This document shows, in pieces, positions 11,901 through 24,269 of a stretch of DNA of 64,000 nt (its first letter is position 1; each line of letters starts with the position of its first letter). Origin of the DNA: Neoarius graeffei. Its lineage: Eukaryota > Chordata > Actinopteri > Siluriformes > Ariidae. The stretch lies in the NCBI RefSeq assembly GCF_027579695.1, contig NC_083587.1:7628001-7692000 (forward strand), given 5' to 3'. A program made the position numbers and the translations under genes. The notes beneath the pieces were generated by a model. That model searched no databases. It had not been told where the DNA came from and saw only the letters and a list, made by a program, of their open reading frames with translations.

Positions 11901-13900
11901 CAGCTATAAAGCTAACGTGTATCACTTTTTGCAGCTATCAAGCAAACATGAATCACTTTGTGCAGTGATCAAGCGAACATGAATCACTTTGTGCAGCTAT
12001 AAAGCGAACATGTATCACTTTGTGCAGGTGTAAAGCTAACATGAATCAGTTTGTGCAGCTGTAAAGCTAACATGAATCACTTTGTGCAGCTATAAAGCTA
12101 ACATGAATCACTTTGTGCAGCTGTAAAGCTAACATGAATCACTTTGTGCAGCTGTCAAGCTAACATGAATCATTTTGTGCAGCTGTCAAGCTAACATGAA
12201 TCACTTTGTGCAGCTGTAAAACTAACATGAATCACTTTGTGCAGCTGTAAAGCAAACATGAATCATTTTGTGCAGCTGTAAACCTAACATGAATCACTTT
12301 GTGCAGCTGTAAAGCTAACATGAATTATTTTGTGCAGCTATAAAGCTAACATGAATCACTTTGGGCAGCAATAGAGCTAACATGAATCCCTTTATGCAGC
12401 TATAAAGCTAACATGAATCACTTTATGCAGCTATAAATCTAACATGAATCACTTTGTGCAGCTGTAAAGCTAACATTAATCACTTTATGCAGCTAAAAAG
12501 CTAACATGAATAACTTTGTGCAGCTAAAAAGCTAACATGAATCACTTTGTGCAGCTGTAAAGCTAACATGAATCACTTTATGCAGCTATAAAAGAACATG
12601 AATCACTTTGGGCAGCAATAAAGCTAACATGAACACTTTGTGCAGCTGTAAAGCTAACATGAATCACTTTATTCAGCTATAAAGCTAACATGAATCACTT
12701 TGTGCAGCTATAAAGCTAACATGAATCGCTTTGTGTAGCTGTAAAGCTAACATGAATCACTTTATGCAGCTGTAAAGCTAACATGAAACACTTTGTGCAG
12801 CTATAAAGCTAAAATGAATCACTTTGTGCAGCTATAAAGCTAACATGAATCACTTTATTCAGCTATAAAGTGAACATGAATCACTTTGTGCAGCTATAAA
12901 GCTAACATTAATCACTTTGTGCAGCTATAAAGCTAACATTTATCACTTTATACAGCTATAAAGCGAACATGAATCACTTTGTGCAGCTGTAAAGCTAACA
13001 TGAATCACCTTGTGCAGTTATAAATCTAACATGAATCACTTTATGCAGCTATAAATCTAACATGAATCACTTTATGCAGCTATTATAACATGAATCACTT
13101 TGTGCAGCTGTAAAGCTAACATGAATCACTTTGTGTAGCTGTAAAGCTAACATGAATCACTTTGTGCAGCTGTAAAGCTAACATGAATCACTTTGTGCAG
13201 CTATAAAGCGATCATGAATTACTTTGTGCAGCTATAAAGCTAACAGGAATCATTTTGTGCAGATATAAATCTCACATGAATCACTTTGGGCAGCAATAAA
13301 GCTAACATGAATCACATTGTGCAGCTGTAACGCTAACATGTATCACTTTCTGCAGGTGTAAAGCGAACATGAATCACTTTGTGCAGCTGTAAAGCGAACA
13401 TGAATCACTTTGTGCAGCTGTAAAGTTAACATGAATCACTTTGTGCAGCTGTAAAGCTAATATGAATCACTTTATGCAGCTGTAAAGCTAACATGAATCA
13501 CTTTGTGCATCTACAAAGCTAACATATCACTTTGTGCAGCTGGAATGCTAACACGAATCACTTTGTGCAGCTATCAAGCGAACATGAATCACTTTGTGCA
13601 GCTATAAAGCGAACATGAATCACTTTGTGCAGATGTAAAGCTAAGATGTATCACTTTGTGCAGGTGAAAAGCTAAAATGAATTACTTTGTGCTGCTTAAA
13701 GCTAACATGAATCAGTTTGTGCAGCTGTAAAGCTAACATGAATCACTTTGTGCAGCTATAAAGCGAACATGAATCACTTTGTGCAGCTGTAAAGCTAACA
13801 TGAATCATTTTGTGCAGCTGTAAAGCTAACATGAATCACTTTGTGCAGCTGTAAAGCCAACATGAATCACTTTGTGCAGCTGTAAAGCTAACATGAATTC

Positions 13901-15505
13901 CAACCCTGATTCCAAAAAAGTTGGGACAAAGTACAAATTGTAAATAAAAACGGAATGCAATAATTTACAAATCTCAAAAACTGATATTATATTCATAATA
14001 GAACATAGACAACATATCAGATGTTGAAAGTGAGACATTTTGAAATTTCATGCCAAATATTGGTTCATTTGAAATTTCATGACAGCAACACATCTCAAAA
14101 AAGTTGGGACGGGGGCAATAAGAGGCTGGGAAAGTTAAAGGTACAAAAAAGGAACAGCTGGAGGACCAAATCGCAACTCATTAGGTCAATTGGCAATAGG
14201 TCATTAACATGACTGGGTATAAAAAGAGCATCTTGGAGTGGCAGCGGCTCTCAGAAGTAAAGATGGGAAGAGGATCACCAATCCCCCTAATTCTGCGCCG
14301 ACAAATAGTGAAGCAATATCAGAAAGGAGTTCAACAGTGTAAAATTGCAAAGTGTTTGAACATATCATCATCTACAGTGTATAATATCATCAAAAGATTC
14401 AGAGAATCTGGAAGAATCTCTGTGTGTAAGGGTCAAGGCCGGAAAACCATACTGGGTGCCCGTGATCTTCGGGCCCTTAGACGGCACTGCATCACATACA
14501 GGCATGCTTCTGTATTGGAAATCACAAAATGGGCTCAGGAATATTTCCAGAGAACATTATCTGTGAACACAATTCACCGTGCCATCCGCCGTTGCCAGCT
14601 AAAACTCTATAGTTCAAAGAAGAAGCTGTATCTAAACATGATCCAAAAGTGCAAACGTCTTCTCTGGGCCAAGGCTCATTTAAAATGGACTGTGGCAAAG
14701 TGGAAAACTGTTCTGTGGTCAGACGAATCAAAATTTGAAGTTCTTTATGGAAATCAGGGACGCCGTGTCATTCGGACTAAAGAGGAGAAGGACGACTCAA
14801 GTTGTTATCAGCGCTCAGTTCAGAAGCCTGCATCTCTGATGGTATGGGGTTGCATTAGTGCGTGTGGCATGGGCAGCTTACACATCTGGAAAGACCCCAT
14901 CAATGCTGAAAGGTATATCCAGGTTCTAGAGCAACATATGCTCCCATCCAGACGACGTTTCTTTCAGGGAAGACCTTGCATTTTCCAACATGACAATGCC
15001 AAACCACATACTGCATCAATTACAGCATCATGGCTGCGTAAAAGAAGGGTCCGGGTACTGAACTGGCCAGCCTGCAGTCCAGATCTTTCACCCATAGAAA
15101 ACATTTGGCGCATCATAAAACGGAAGATACGGCAAAAAAGACCTAAGACAGTTGAGCAACTAGAATCCTACATTAGACAAGAATGGGTTAACATTCCTAT
15201 CCCTAAACTTGAGCAACTTGTCTCCTCAGTCCCCAGACGTTTACAGACTGTTGTAAAGAGAAAAGGGGATGTCTCACAGTGGTAAACATGGCCTTGTCCC
15301 AACTTTTTTGAGATGTGTTGTTGTCATGAAATTTAAAATCACCTAATTTTTCTCTTTAAATGATACATTTTCTCAATTTAAACATTTGATATGTCATCTA
15401 TGTTCTATTCTGAATAAAATATGGAATTTTGAAACTTCCACATCATTGCATTCCATTTTTATTTACAATTTGTACTTTGTCCCAACTTTTTTGGAATCGG
15501 GGTTG
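13901..15505 (+). mobile_element. Tc1-like transposon (family A) inserted in the satellite
   Basis: The terminal inverted repeats are roughly 200 bp, beginning CAACCCTGATTCC on the left and ending GGAATCGGGGTTG on the right, with an inner repeat of the motif AAAAAAGTTGGGAC. The right flank is TA; the left flank now reads TC, so one target base pair appears changed. Satellite units run up to both ends. A second copy of the same family lies at 28584-30197. Confidence 0.93.
14263..15285 (+). CDS. Tc1/mariner transposase, apparently full length
   Basis: Cut-and-paste transposase of the Tc1 group; it binds the inverted repeats and inserts at TA. I chose the start MGRGSPIPL, which gives 340 residues, the usual Tc1 length; the frame is open 18 codons further upstream. 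The N-terminal half holds two helix-turn-helix segments ([18 protein letters not shown] and the RALRRHC region). The catalytic core shows LWSDESKFE (first D), [10 protein letters not shown] (second D) and, 34 residues on, [11 protein letters not shown] with the E, that is, a DD34E triad. There is no stop or frame break. This suggests fairly recent insertion, although one target base differs. Activity cannot be judged from sequence alone. Confidence 0.92.
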   Translation: MGRGSPIPLILRRQIVKQYQKGVQQCKIAKCLNISSSTVYNIIKRFRESGRISVCKGQGRKTILGARDLRALRRHCITYRHASVLEITKWAQEYFQRTLSVNTIHRAIRRCQLKLYSSKKKLYLNMIQKCKRLLWAKAHLKWTVAKWKTVLWSDESKFEVLYGNQGRRVIRTKEEKDDSSCYQRSVQKPASLMVWGCISACGMGSLHIWKDPINAERYIQVLEQHMLPSRRRFFQGRPCIFQHDNAKPHTASITASWLRKRRVRVLNWPACSPDLSPIENIWRIIKRKIRQKRPKTVEQLESYIRQEWVNIPIPKLEQLVSSVPRRLQTVVKRKGDVSQW

Positions 15506-15507
15506 TA

Positions 15508-18500
15508 TTTTGTGCAGCTATAAAGCGAACATTAATTACTTTGTGCAGCTGTAAAGCTAACATGAATCAGTTTGTGCAGCTGTAAAGCTAACATGAATCA
15601 CTTTGTGCACCTGTAAAGCTAACATGAATCAGTTTCTGCAGCTGTAAAGCTAACATGAATCACTTTATACAGCTATAAAGCGAACATGAATTACTTTGTG
15701 CAGCTATAAAGCTAACATGAATCACTTTGTGCAACTATAAATCTAACATGAATCACTTTTTGCAGCTGTAAAGCTAAAATGAATCACTATGTGCAGCTGT
15801 AAAGCTAAAATGAATCACTTTGTGCAGCTGTAAAGCTAACATGAATCCCTTTATGCAGCTATTAAGCTAACATGAATTACTTTGTGCAGCTATAAAGCTA
15901 AAAATGAATCACTTTGTGCAGCTGTAAATATAACATGAATCACTTTGGGCAGCAATAAAGCTAACATGAATCACGTTGTGCAGCTATAAAGCGAACATGA
16001 ATTACTTTGTGCAGCTATAAAGCTAACATGAATCACTTTGTGCAGCTGTAAAGCTAACATGAATCATTTTGTGCAGCTGTAAAGCTAACATGAATCACTT
16101 TGTGCAGATATAAATATAACATGAATCACTTTGGGCAGCAATAAAGCTAACATGAATCACTTTGTGCAGCTATAAAGCTAACATGAATCACTTTATGCAG
16201 CTATAAAGCTAACATGAATCACTTTATGCAGCTATAAAGTGAACATGAATTACTTTTGCAGCTATAAAGTTAACATGAATCACTTTGTGCAGCTGTAAAG
16301 CTAACATGAATTACTTTATGCAGCTATAAAGCTAACATGAATCACTTTGTGCAGCTGTAAAACTAACATGTATCACTTTGTGCAGGTGTAAAGCTAACAT
16401 AAATCACTTTATGCAGCTATAAAGCGAACATGAATTACTTTGTGTAGCTATAAAGTTAACATGAATCACTTTGTGCAGCTATAAAGGTAACATGAATTAC
16501 TTTGTGCAGCTATAAAGTTAACATGAATCACTTTGTGCAGCTGTAAAGCTAACATGAATCACTTTGTGCAGCTATAAACCTTACATGAATCACTTTGTGC
16601 AGCAATAAAGCTAACATGAATTTCTTTGTGCAGCTATAAAGAGAACATGAATCACTTTGTCCAGCTATAAAGCTAACATGAATCACTTTGTGCAGCTATG
16701 AAGCTAACATGAATCACTTTATGCAGCTAGAAAGCGAACATGAATCACTTTGTGCTGCTATAAAACTAACATTAATCACTTTGTGCAGCTATAAAGTTTA
16801 CATGAATCACTTTGTGCAGCTGTAAAGTGAACATGAATCACTTTTTGCAGCTATAAAGCTAACATGAATCACTTTATACAGCTATAAAGCAAACATGAAT
16901 CACTTTGTGCAGCTATAAAGAGAACATGAATCACTTTGTGCAGCTGTAAAGCTAACATGAATCACTTTGTTCAGCTGTAAAGCTAACATGTATCACTTTG
17001 TGCAGGTGTAAAGCTAACATGAATTACTTTGTGCAGCTGTAAAGCTAACATGAATCACTTTGCTCAGCTATTAAGCTAACAGGAATCACTTTGTGCAGCT
17101 GTAAAGCTCACATGAATCACTTTGTGCAGCTATAAAGTTAACATGAATCATTTTGTGCAGCTATAAAGCTAACATGAATCACTTTATGCAGCTATAAAGC
17201 GAACATGAATCACTTTGTGCAGCTGTAAAGCTAACATGAATCACTTTGTGCAACTATAAAGCTAACATGTATCACTTTGTGCAGGTGTAAAGCTAACATG
17301 ATTCACTTTGTGCAGCTGTAAAGCTAACATGAATCACTTTATACAGCTATAAAGTGAACATGAATCACTTTGTGCACCTATAAAGCTAACATGTATCACT
17401 TTGTGCAGGTGTAAAGCTAACATGATTCACTTTGTGCAGCTGTAAAGCTAACATGAATCACTTTGTGCAGCTATAAAGCTAACATGAATCACTTTGTGCA
17501 GCTGTAAAGCTAACATGAATTATTTTGTGCTGCTGTAAATTCAACATGAATCACTTTGTGCACCTATAAAGTTAACATGAATCACTTTGTGCAGCTATTA
17601 AGCTAACATGAATCACTTTTTTCAGCTATAAAGCTAAAATGAATCACTTTGTGCAGCTATTAAGCTAACATGAATCACTTTGTGCAACTTTAAATCTAAC
17701 ACGAATCACTTTTTGCATCTATAAAGCAATTTGAATCACTTTTTGCAACTATAAAGCGAATTTGAATCATTTTGTGCAGCTATAAAGCTAACATGAATCA
17801 CTTTGTGCAGCTATAAAGCTAACATGAATTACTTTGTGCAGCCATAAAGCTAACATGAATTACTTTGTGCAGCTATGAAGCTCACATGAATTACTTTGTG
17901 CAGCTATAAAGTTAACATGAATCACTTTGTGCAGCTGTAAAGCTAACATGAATCACTTTGTGCAGCTATAAACCTTACATGAATCACTTTGTGCTGCAAT
18001 AAAGCTAACATGAATTTCTTTGTGCAGCTATAAAGAGAACATGAATCACTTTGTCCAGCTATAAAGCTAACATGAATCACTTTGTCCAGCTATGAAGCTA
18101 ACATGAATCACTTTATGCAGCTAGAAAGCGAACATGAATCACTTTGTGCAGGTGTAAAGCTAACATGAATTACTTTGTGCAGCTGTAAAGCTAACATGAA
18201 TCACTTTGCTCAGCTATTAAGCTAACAGGAATCACTTTGTGCAGCTATAAAGCGAACATGAATCACTTTGTGCAGCTATAAAGCTAACATGAATCACTTT
18301 GTGCAGCTGTAAAGCTAACATGAATTATTTTGTGCTGCTGTAAATTCAACATGAATCACTTTGTGCACCTATAAAGTTAACATGAATCACTTTGTGCAGC
18401 TATGAAGCTAACATGAATCACTTTTTTCAGCTATAAAGCTAACATGACTCACTTTGTGCAGCTATTAAGCTAACATGAATCACTTTGTGCAACTTTAAAT

Positions 18501-18957
18501 CTAACACGAATCACTTTTTGCATCTATAAAGCAATCTGAATCACCTTGTGCAACTATAAAGTGAACATGAATCACTTTTTGCATCTATAAAGCTAATTTG
18601 AATCACTTTGTGCAGCTATAAAGCTAACATGAATCACTTTGTGCAGCTATAAAGTTAACATGAATCACTTTGTGCAGCTGTAAAGCTAACATGAATCACT
18701 TTGTGCAGCTATAAAGTTTACATGAATCACTTTGTGCAGCTGTAAAGTGAACATGAATCACTTTTTGCAGCTATAAAGCTAACATGAATCACTTTATACA
18801 GCTATAAAGCAAACATGAATCACTTTGTGCAGCTATAAAGAGAACATGAATCACTTTGTGCAGCTATAAAGAGAATATGAATCACTTTGTCCAGATATGA
18901 AGTTAACATGACTCATTTTGTGCAGCTATAAAGCTAAAATGACTCATTTTGTGCATG
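15508..18957. repeat. 31-bp satellite array, right part (about 110 units)
   Basis: Continuation of the satellite beyond the Tc1 insertion, with more diverged units toward the right end (AGAGAACATG, AGTTTACATG, GCAATTTGAATC variants). Internal block duplications are again visible, for example the GCTCAGCTATTAAGC variant near 17060 and 18210. Confidence 0.96.
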
Positions 18958-18968
18958 TTATTGTTCTA

Positions 18969-19270
18969 CAGTGGTGCCTGAAAGTTCATGAACCCTTTTG
19001 AATTTTCTATATTTCTTCATAAATATCACCTAAAATATCATCAGATTTTCACACAAGTCCTAACATTAGATAAAGAGAATCCAGTTAAGCAATGAGTCAA
19101 AAATAATCTACTTGGTCATTTATTTATTGCAGAAAATCATCCAGTATTATATATCTGTGAGTGGCAAAATATGTGATCTTCTTGGATTTGAAGTTAATTT
19201 GGTGAAATTAGAGTCAAGTGTTTAAAATCAATGGGATGACACTCAGGTGTGAGTGGGCACCCTGTTTTAA
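18969..19270 (-). mobile_element. End fragment of a Tc1-like element (family B)
   Basis: Begins CAGTGGTGCCTGAAAG directly after TA and matches, with many changes, the terminal ~300 bp of the elements at 37325-38928 and 49093-50700, up to the CACCCTGTTTTA block. The transposase part and the other end are missing. It marks the right edge of the satellite array. Confidence 0.85.
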
Positions 19271-19540
19271 GCCTCACTCACGACCCAACGTAAATGTTTT
19301 GAACACGCATTGGTCACAGGTTTTGGTAGCTCGCAGAAAACCCAGGTTGTTAGGTCTGACAGCATAACTAAAAGGGGAGGGCCAGAAGGTAACACAGGCA
19401 TGAGGGAGCCCCGGGACATAAAGCAGCAGCCACTACACTGTCAACAAACTCAAGTGAGAAAGCGAGTGTGGACTGACAGCATCCATACATCCCAGTTCAC
19501 CAAAACACTTTGTCTGAGGATCCTGCAGATCTACACCTAA
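19271..19540. other. Non-coding spacer
   Basis: A short open frame here has no recognisable domain. I see no gene. The sequence reads like old repeat DNA, but I cannot name a family. Confidence 0.4.
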
Positions 19541-19636
19541 TCTAAGTGATTATTTTTAGGGTTGTAGCTCCACAAAGTGATTATTTTTGGGGTTGTAGCT
19601 TCACAACGTGATTCGTGTTAGGATTATAGCATCAGG
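19541..19636 (-). repeat. Decayed satellite-like units, inverted
   Basis: Two to three diverged units resemble the reverse complement of the 31-bp satellite: TTGTAGCTCCACAAAGTGAT, then TTGTAGCTTCACAACGTGAT and a GTTAGGATTATAGC remnant. They lie about 580 bp beyond the edge of the array, directly before the histone remnant. Confidence 0.6.
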
Positions 19637-19654
19637 ACGGAATTCCACAGTAGG

Positions 19655-19696
19655 GTTCATGGCCAAGGCGAAAAGTCGGCCACCAGAAAGAAGTAA
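19655..19696 (+). pseudogene. 3' remnant of a replication-dependent histone gene, probably H1
   Basis: A short lysine-rich stretch ending in a TAA lies 36 nt before a perfect histone 3' stem-loop. In one frame it ends KSATRKK and stop; an adjacent frame gives AKAKS just upstream. Together they look like the last residues of a histone H1 tail with a one-base frame change. The rest of the gene is gone; inverted satellite-like repeats lie where its body should be. H1 is inferred only from the K/A/S composition; the stem-loop makes a histone origin firm. Confidence 0.5.
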
Positions 19697-19732
19697 ACAT
19701 GTTTGTTTGACTAAAGTTTTCTTTCCCTAAAC

Positions 19733-19748
19733 GGCTCTTTTAAGAGCC
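19733..19748 (+). promoter_or_regulatory. Histone mRNA 3' stem-loop (orphan)
   Basis: GGCTCTTTTAAGAGCC followed by ACCCA: a six-pair stem and four-base loop, the SLBP-binding processing signal of replication-dependent histone mRNAs. The stem is intact, yet the gene it served is reduced to its last codons. Confidence 0.9.
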
Positions 19749-19940
19749 ACCCATGTTTTCATTCAAAGAGCAGTTTTCCATATTCACTCATGATATCAGA
19801 TGCTGCTGATTGTTGTGGTGGAGTTGATTCCTGCTTTACAAAATGGTGACAGGAGGGCACTGGGAGAAAATGAACTGAGTCAGGGCTGATGGAACTAATA
19901 ACAATTTAGATTTCTATACATCAATATATAAACTTTATAA

Positions 19941-20549
<609 letters not shown>

Positions 20550-20581
20550 ACTCATCTGTTGCTGCTTTCGTCAGTCCCAAA

Positions 20582-20597
20582 GGGTCTTTTAAGAGCC
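20582..20597 (+). promoter_or_regulatory. Histone 3' stem-loop of H2A, with a mismatch
   Basis: GGGTCTTTTAAGAGCC followed by ACCCA. The third stem base is G where the neighbours have C, giving a G/G mismatch inside the six-pair stem and probably weaker SLBP binding. Confidence 0.8.
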
Positions 20598-20860
20598 ACC
20601 CATCTATGCTCAAAAAGCACACTTTATTAATCCTTTCCCAGGTTTTGGTGCATTTCATAGCTCTAGCATAAAAGGAATTCATAAACAATATAATCAAGTG
20701 GTGTTAATAGTGATGATACATTTTATTTATAATGCATTTTAGTAGGAATAGTATAACACTAATAATAGTAGTGTGCTGGCTATGACGGCGCTGTCCGTGC
20801 GGTGATTGAACCTACAAAACGCGCTAAGCTGCGCTGTTGGCTCTGCGGAGCTGCACGAGC
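20598..20860. other. Histone spacer
   Basis: No gene is seen between the H2A 3' end and the H3 promoter region. Confidence 0.5.
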
Positions 20861-20920
20861 GGCAATATATTAGGGACGTGTGTGGCTGTGTTTCAAACTG
20901 TGTCGGTGGGAAAAGACATT

Positions 20921-21045
20921 CCAATAGCAAATAGGTGACGCAGCGTGTTCTCTCCAATGACAGGCGACCTTGTTCAAGATGCCCAATGAGTGCAGGACGC
21001 CATTAGATTTGAAAAAGCCAGCGTCCGCTGGCGCCGTTTATTCTG
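20921..21045 (+). promoter_or_regulatory. Histone H3 promoter elements
   Basis: Three CCAAT boxes (CCAATAGC, TCCAATGA, CCCAATGAG) lie within about 70 bp, followed by a TATA-like GTTTATTCT some 35 bp before the ATG. Confidence 0.6.
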
Positions 21046-21059
21046 TTTCTCATCTGTGA

Positions 21060-21419
<360 letters not shown>

Positions 21420-21433
21420 TGAGCTCACAGTTA

Positions 21434-22118
21434 TGCCGCTTTTCCACTACAAACGCGGCTGAGCCGTGCCGTGCTGAGTTGGGCTGAGTCGAGCTGAGTG
21501 GGGCTGTTGGAGTTGCATTTCGACTACAACCGCGCTGAACCGTGCTGGCTGGAAGTGGGTGGACACATTGGGTGGAGTTAGCGAAAGTGGGTGGACGTCA
21601 GGTGATGTCGTTAAGCAGTGCAAACAGTGACATCAGTGAGCTTTTAAGCGGTAGTCTCGTGACCCGAATAGTAAACAATAAACATGGAGGACATGGAGTC
21701 GTTAGTGTTGCTGGTCTTGGTTCTGTGGCTTGTTGTCACCGACAACGCCAACAGATACTGGCAAGAGCGTATAGATGAGGCGAGGCGCATAAGGCTTCAT
21801 AATTCTCGTAATTCTCCTCCTTCCGGGTTTGCAGTGTTTACAGATCCCAGCGTACTCGCGGGGCGTGTGTGGGCATGTGAGGACACGCCTCCTCACCAAT
21901 CAGTGCACAGGGGAGTGTCTGCTCACGCCCCCAGCCTCACTCGGCTCGGTTTGGCTCGCTTCAGCCCCACTCCAAAACGGTGCGAGTTTTAGGGGCTAAG
22001 CAGGGCTGAAGCGAGCTGAGTCGTGCTGTTTTTTGGTAGTCGAAACACAAGCCGTGTCGGGCTGAAGTGAGCTGAAGCGAGCTGAAGTGAGCTGAAAAAG
22101 GGTAGTGGAAAAGGGCCA
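21434..22118 (+). mobile_element. PIF/Harbinger-type MITE, copy 1
   Basis: The ends TGCCGCTTTTCCACTAC and GTAGTGGAAAAGGGCCA are inverted repeats flanked by the 3-bp duplication TTA, typical of PIF/Harbinger. Subterminal regions are rich in GAGCTGA/GGGCTGA repeats. An internal open stretch starting MEDMESLVLLVLVLW looks like the N-terminus of the accessory protein found in fish Harbinger elements, but no transposase is present. A related, longer copy lies inverted at 34744-36011. Confidence 0.85.
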
Positions 22119-22121
22119 TTA

Positions 22122-22745
22122 GAGTGGAGTTGGAGCAGTGAAACAAAACAGCTGTTAGGACACAGTGGCCAGAGTTCTAGAACTCCTCACGGTTTGGCTA
22201 ACAGGTTTTTGTCCCCGTCCTTTTAGATATTGTGGTGTCTGAGCACCACTTCAGTAATCAGAACAGAGAAGCAGAAAGTTTTCTCTGCTGCTTGGAAATG
22301 AGCAAAGGTAATGTTGTATTTAATAATTGGTCTATATGTATCGAGGACAAAACCTTGTGCGTATTTCAATACATTTATCACTTCACACACATTTTGTGTT
22401 TTTAACAATGGATATTGTCACAAGGCGGATTTCCATTTAGCCGCAGATATAAAACATTCTAAATATTTATAATAACAGTCAAGCTACTCAATAGAAGTCA
22501 CTACGCAGCACCCATATAATGTTCACTCTCTATGTTATTTTCGCTTTATAAGTAAAATAGCTCATTTATTTACTTCTTGGATGGAGGTTGGTTTCCCTGA
22601 TTTGCCCACATGTGGAAACTTTTTTCGGTGTATTTTCCATCAACAAATATTTATTAAACTCTGCATTTAGTGTACTACAACGGACTTTCGCAAGGGAGCG
22701 GTGCAGAGAGAGAGAGACACGAATTTGCTCTCCTATAAAAAGTGG
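22122..22745. other. Histone spacer, no gene seen
   Basis: AT-rich spacer between the Harbinger MITE and the 3' end of H2B. The open frames are short and without domains. Confidence 0.5.
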
Positions 22746-22747
22746 GT

Positions 22748-22763
22748 GGCTCTTAAAAGAGCC
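22748..22763 (-). promoter_or_regulatory. Histone 3' stem-loop of H2B
   Basis: On the minus strand GGCTCTTTTAAGAGCC followed by ACCCAC, 37 nt after the H2B stop codon; perfect stem. Confidence 0.92.
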
Positions 22764-22800
22764 GTTGGGTTGCTGAAGGCGGCAGCAGCAGCAGCACGCT

Positions 22801-23175
22801 TTACTTGGAGCTGGTGTACTTGGTGACGGCCTTTGTGCCCTTGGACACGGCGTGCTTGGCCAGCTCGCCAGGCAGTAAAAGGCGTACAGCGGTCTGGATC
22901 TCTCTGGAGGTGATGGTGGAGCGCTTGTTGTAGTGAGCCAGACGAGAGGACTCACCGGCGATACGCTCAAAAATGTCATTGACAAAGGAGTTCATGATGC
23001 CCATAGCCTTAGACGAGATGCCAGTGTCGGGATGAACCTGCTTCAGGACCTTGTACACGTAGATAGCGTAGCTCTCCTTCCTGGACTTTCTGTGCTTCTT
23101 GCCTCCTTTACCAGCCGCCTTGGTCACGGCTTTCTTGGAGCCCTTCTTGGGCACGCTTTTAGGTGGCTCGGGCAT
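22801..23175 (-). CDS. Histone H2B, near-intact
   Basis: Core histone H2B, 124 residues, the normal fish length, with complete histone fold ([39 protein letters not shown]) and the [10 protein letters not shown] end. The start is MPEPPKS. Changes from the usual sequence are few: A to P and A to V in the tail, R to H in the basic KKHRKSRK block, EASRL to ESSRL, and AVSEGTK to AVSKGTK. The last replaces E113, one of the two H2B residues of the nucleosome acidic patch, with lysine. The promoter has a CCAAT box and a TATA-like element and the 3' stem-loop is perfect, so the gene could be expressed. It points toward the H2A/H3 remnants. It may be functional or an early pseudogene. Confidence 0.93.
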   Translation of the reverse strand: MPEPPKSVPKKGSKKAVTKAAGKGGKKHRKSRKESYAIYVYKVLKQVHPDTGISSKAMGIMNSFVNDIFERIAGESSRLAHYNKRSTITSREIQTAVRLLLPGELAKHAVSKGTKAVTKYTSSK

Positions 23176-23204
23176 GGTGCTGCTCCTCGGGTAAACTGTA
23201 AGAG

Positions 23205-23287
23205 AATAAATAAGGCCCGCCTTGTGGCCGCTCTATTTACAGGTCCACAGTGTAATTAGACACGAGGCAGGAACATATTTTATTGGC
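23205..23287 (-). promoter_or_regulatory. Histone H2B promoter elements
   Basis: On the minus strand a CCAAT box (GGCCAATAAAA) is followed by a TATA-like TTATTTATTC about 35 bp before the ATG. Confidence 0.6.
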
Positions 23288-23299
23288 CACAGTTCCAAA

Positions 23300-24240
23300 C
23301 CTCCTCATACGGGGCGCCTCCTACCGCTCCGCCCACTTCCTTCCTCTCCGCCTCGCTTTGTCTCCCTTCCCGCCGTTTTATATTCACAGCACTGATGGGA
23401 AAATTATATATTATGTAAAATGCACCCTTTTCTTATATTTCAATAACCATCTGTTACACACACACAGTTTTCATATACTGTAGAAGCGACTGGCAAGGGG
23501 GGCAGTTTAAAGCTACACAGATTAAGGTTTGTAATATTATGATGTGCTTATACAAACTCTCCCTGCTGTAAAGGCAGCAAAATTACATGGAAAAATTTAT
23601 TCACAGTTAGCCAGTTTGCATGGTGATACAGGTGGTGAATGTCAATCCTTATTCGTATTGACACAGATATCATCGAATGTTACGACATGTTGCTGCTGCT
23701 TTTCTTCATTGAGACAGACATGTTGATTTTGTTTTGACAGATGTGTGTTTTTCCTGCAGCCTTTGTATGCATATAAACGGACAGCTGTGTCAAAAACAAA
23801 CTTGGAAAATCGCAGCTTCACGAGCTCACAGATGGTTTTGGAGGTAAGCGTGTAATTGCTGGAAGTTTCTGCAATGGAAAACTACAATACTTATATTTAT
23901 TAACAATAGTATCCAATATAATACACAGTAAAATGTGTATTGTGTGTCTGTGGATAAGGGCTGGGATGGCAGTGGGTTAGCTGTATAATTTGTGCCATTA
24001 TAAGACCCACAACGTACAACTACTGTTTGCTGTGTTTCAGGTGAGGCAGTAGATGAGGAGAGTTTTCTTCTTTTAGATGAGGGCCCCACTGCGAGTCTCA
24101 TTCCCAAAATTGGCCTACACTACATAGTAATGACATTGTCACAAGGGACATTTATATAAAAATATTCAAAATTTTTTATGTAATAATAATAATAATAATA
24201 ATAATAGGTCATTTAAATAAATAATTGGATGAAGATTAAA
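23300..24240. other. Non-coding stretch with a (TAA)n microsatellite
   Basis: No supported gene. A run of about nine TAA units lies at 24181-24207. The open frames are short and lack domains. Confidence 0.5.
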
Positions 24241-24269
24241 AAGTGATGAATAAAATAAATGTTTTTGTT

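Larger units (their letters stand above)
3290..13900. repeat. 31-bp satellite array, left part (about 340 units)
   Basis: Tandem units of about 31 bp contain AATCACTTTGTGCAGCT followed by GTAAAGCTAACATG or ATAAAGCTAACATG. Units differ by point changes, and characteristic variants (GGGCAGCAATAAAGC, CAGATATAAATATAAC, TTACTTTTGCAGC) recur in the same order. A block near 3690-4790 recurs about 3.0 kb later near 6690-7790, showing higher-order duplication. Two short inverted stretches (6447-6501 and 8924-8978) are embedded. There is no open gene. Confidence 0.97.

Noticed and set aside
3290-18957. Possible CRISPR-like array of ~31-bp repeats
   Set aside because: Units follow each other without spacers, vary by point changes and lie in a fish nuclear context; it is a satellite.
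19310-19540. 76-residue open frame before the histone remnant
   Set aside because: No domain, no splice signals that lead to other exons, and repeat-like sequence.
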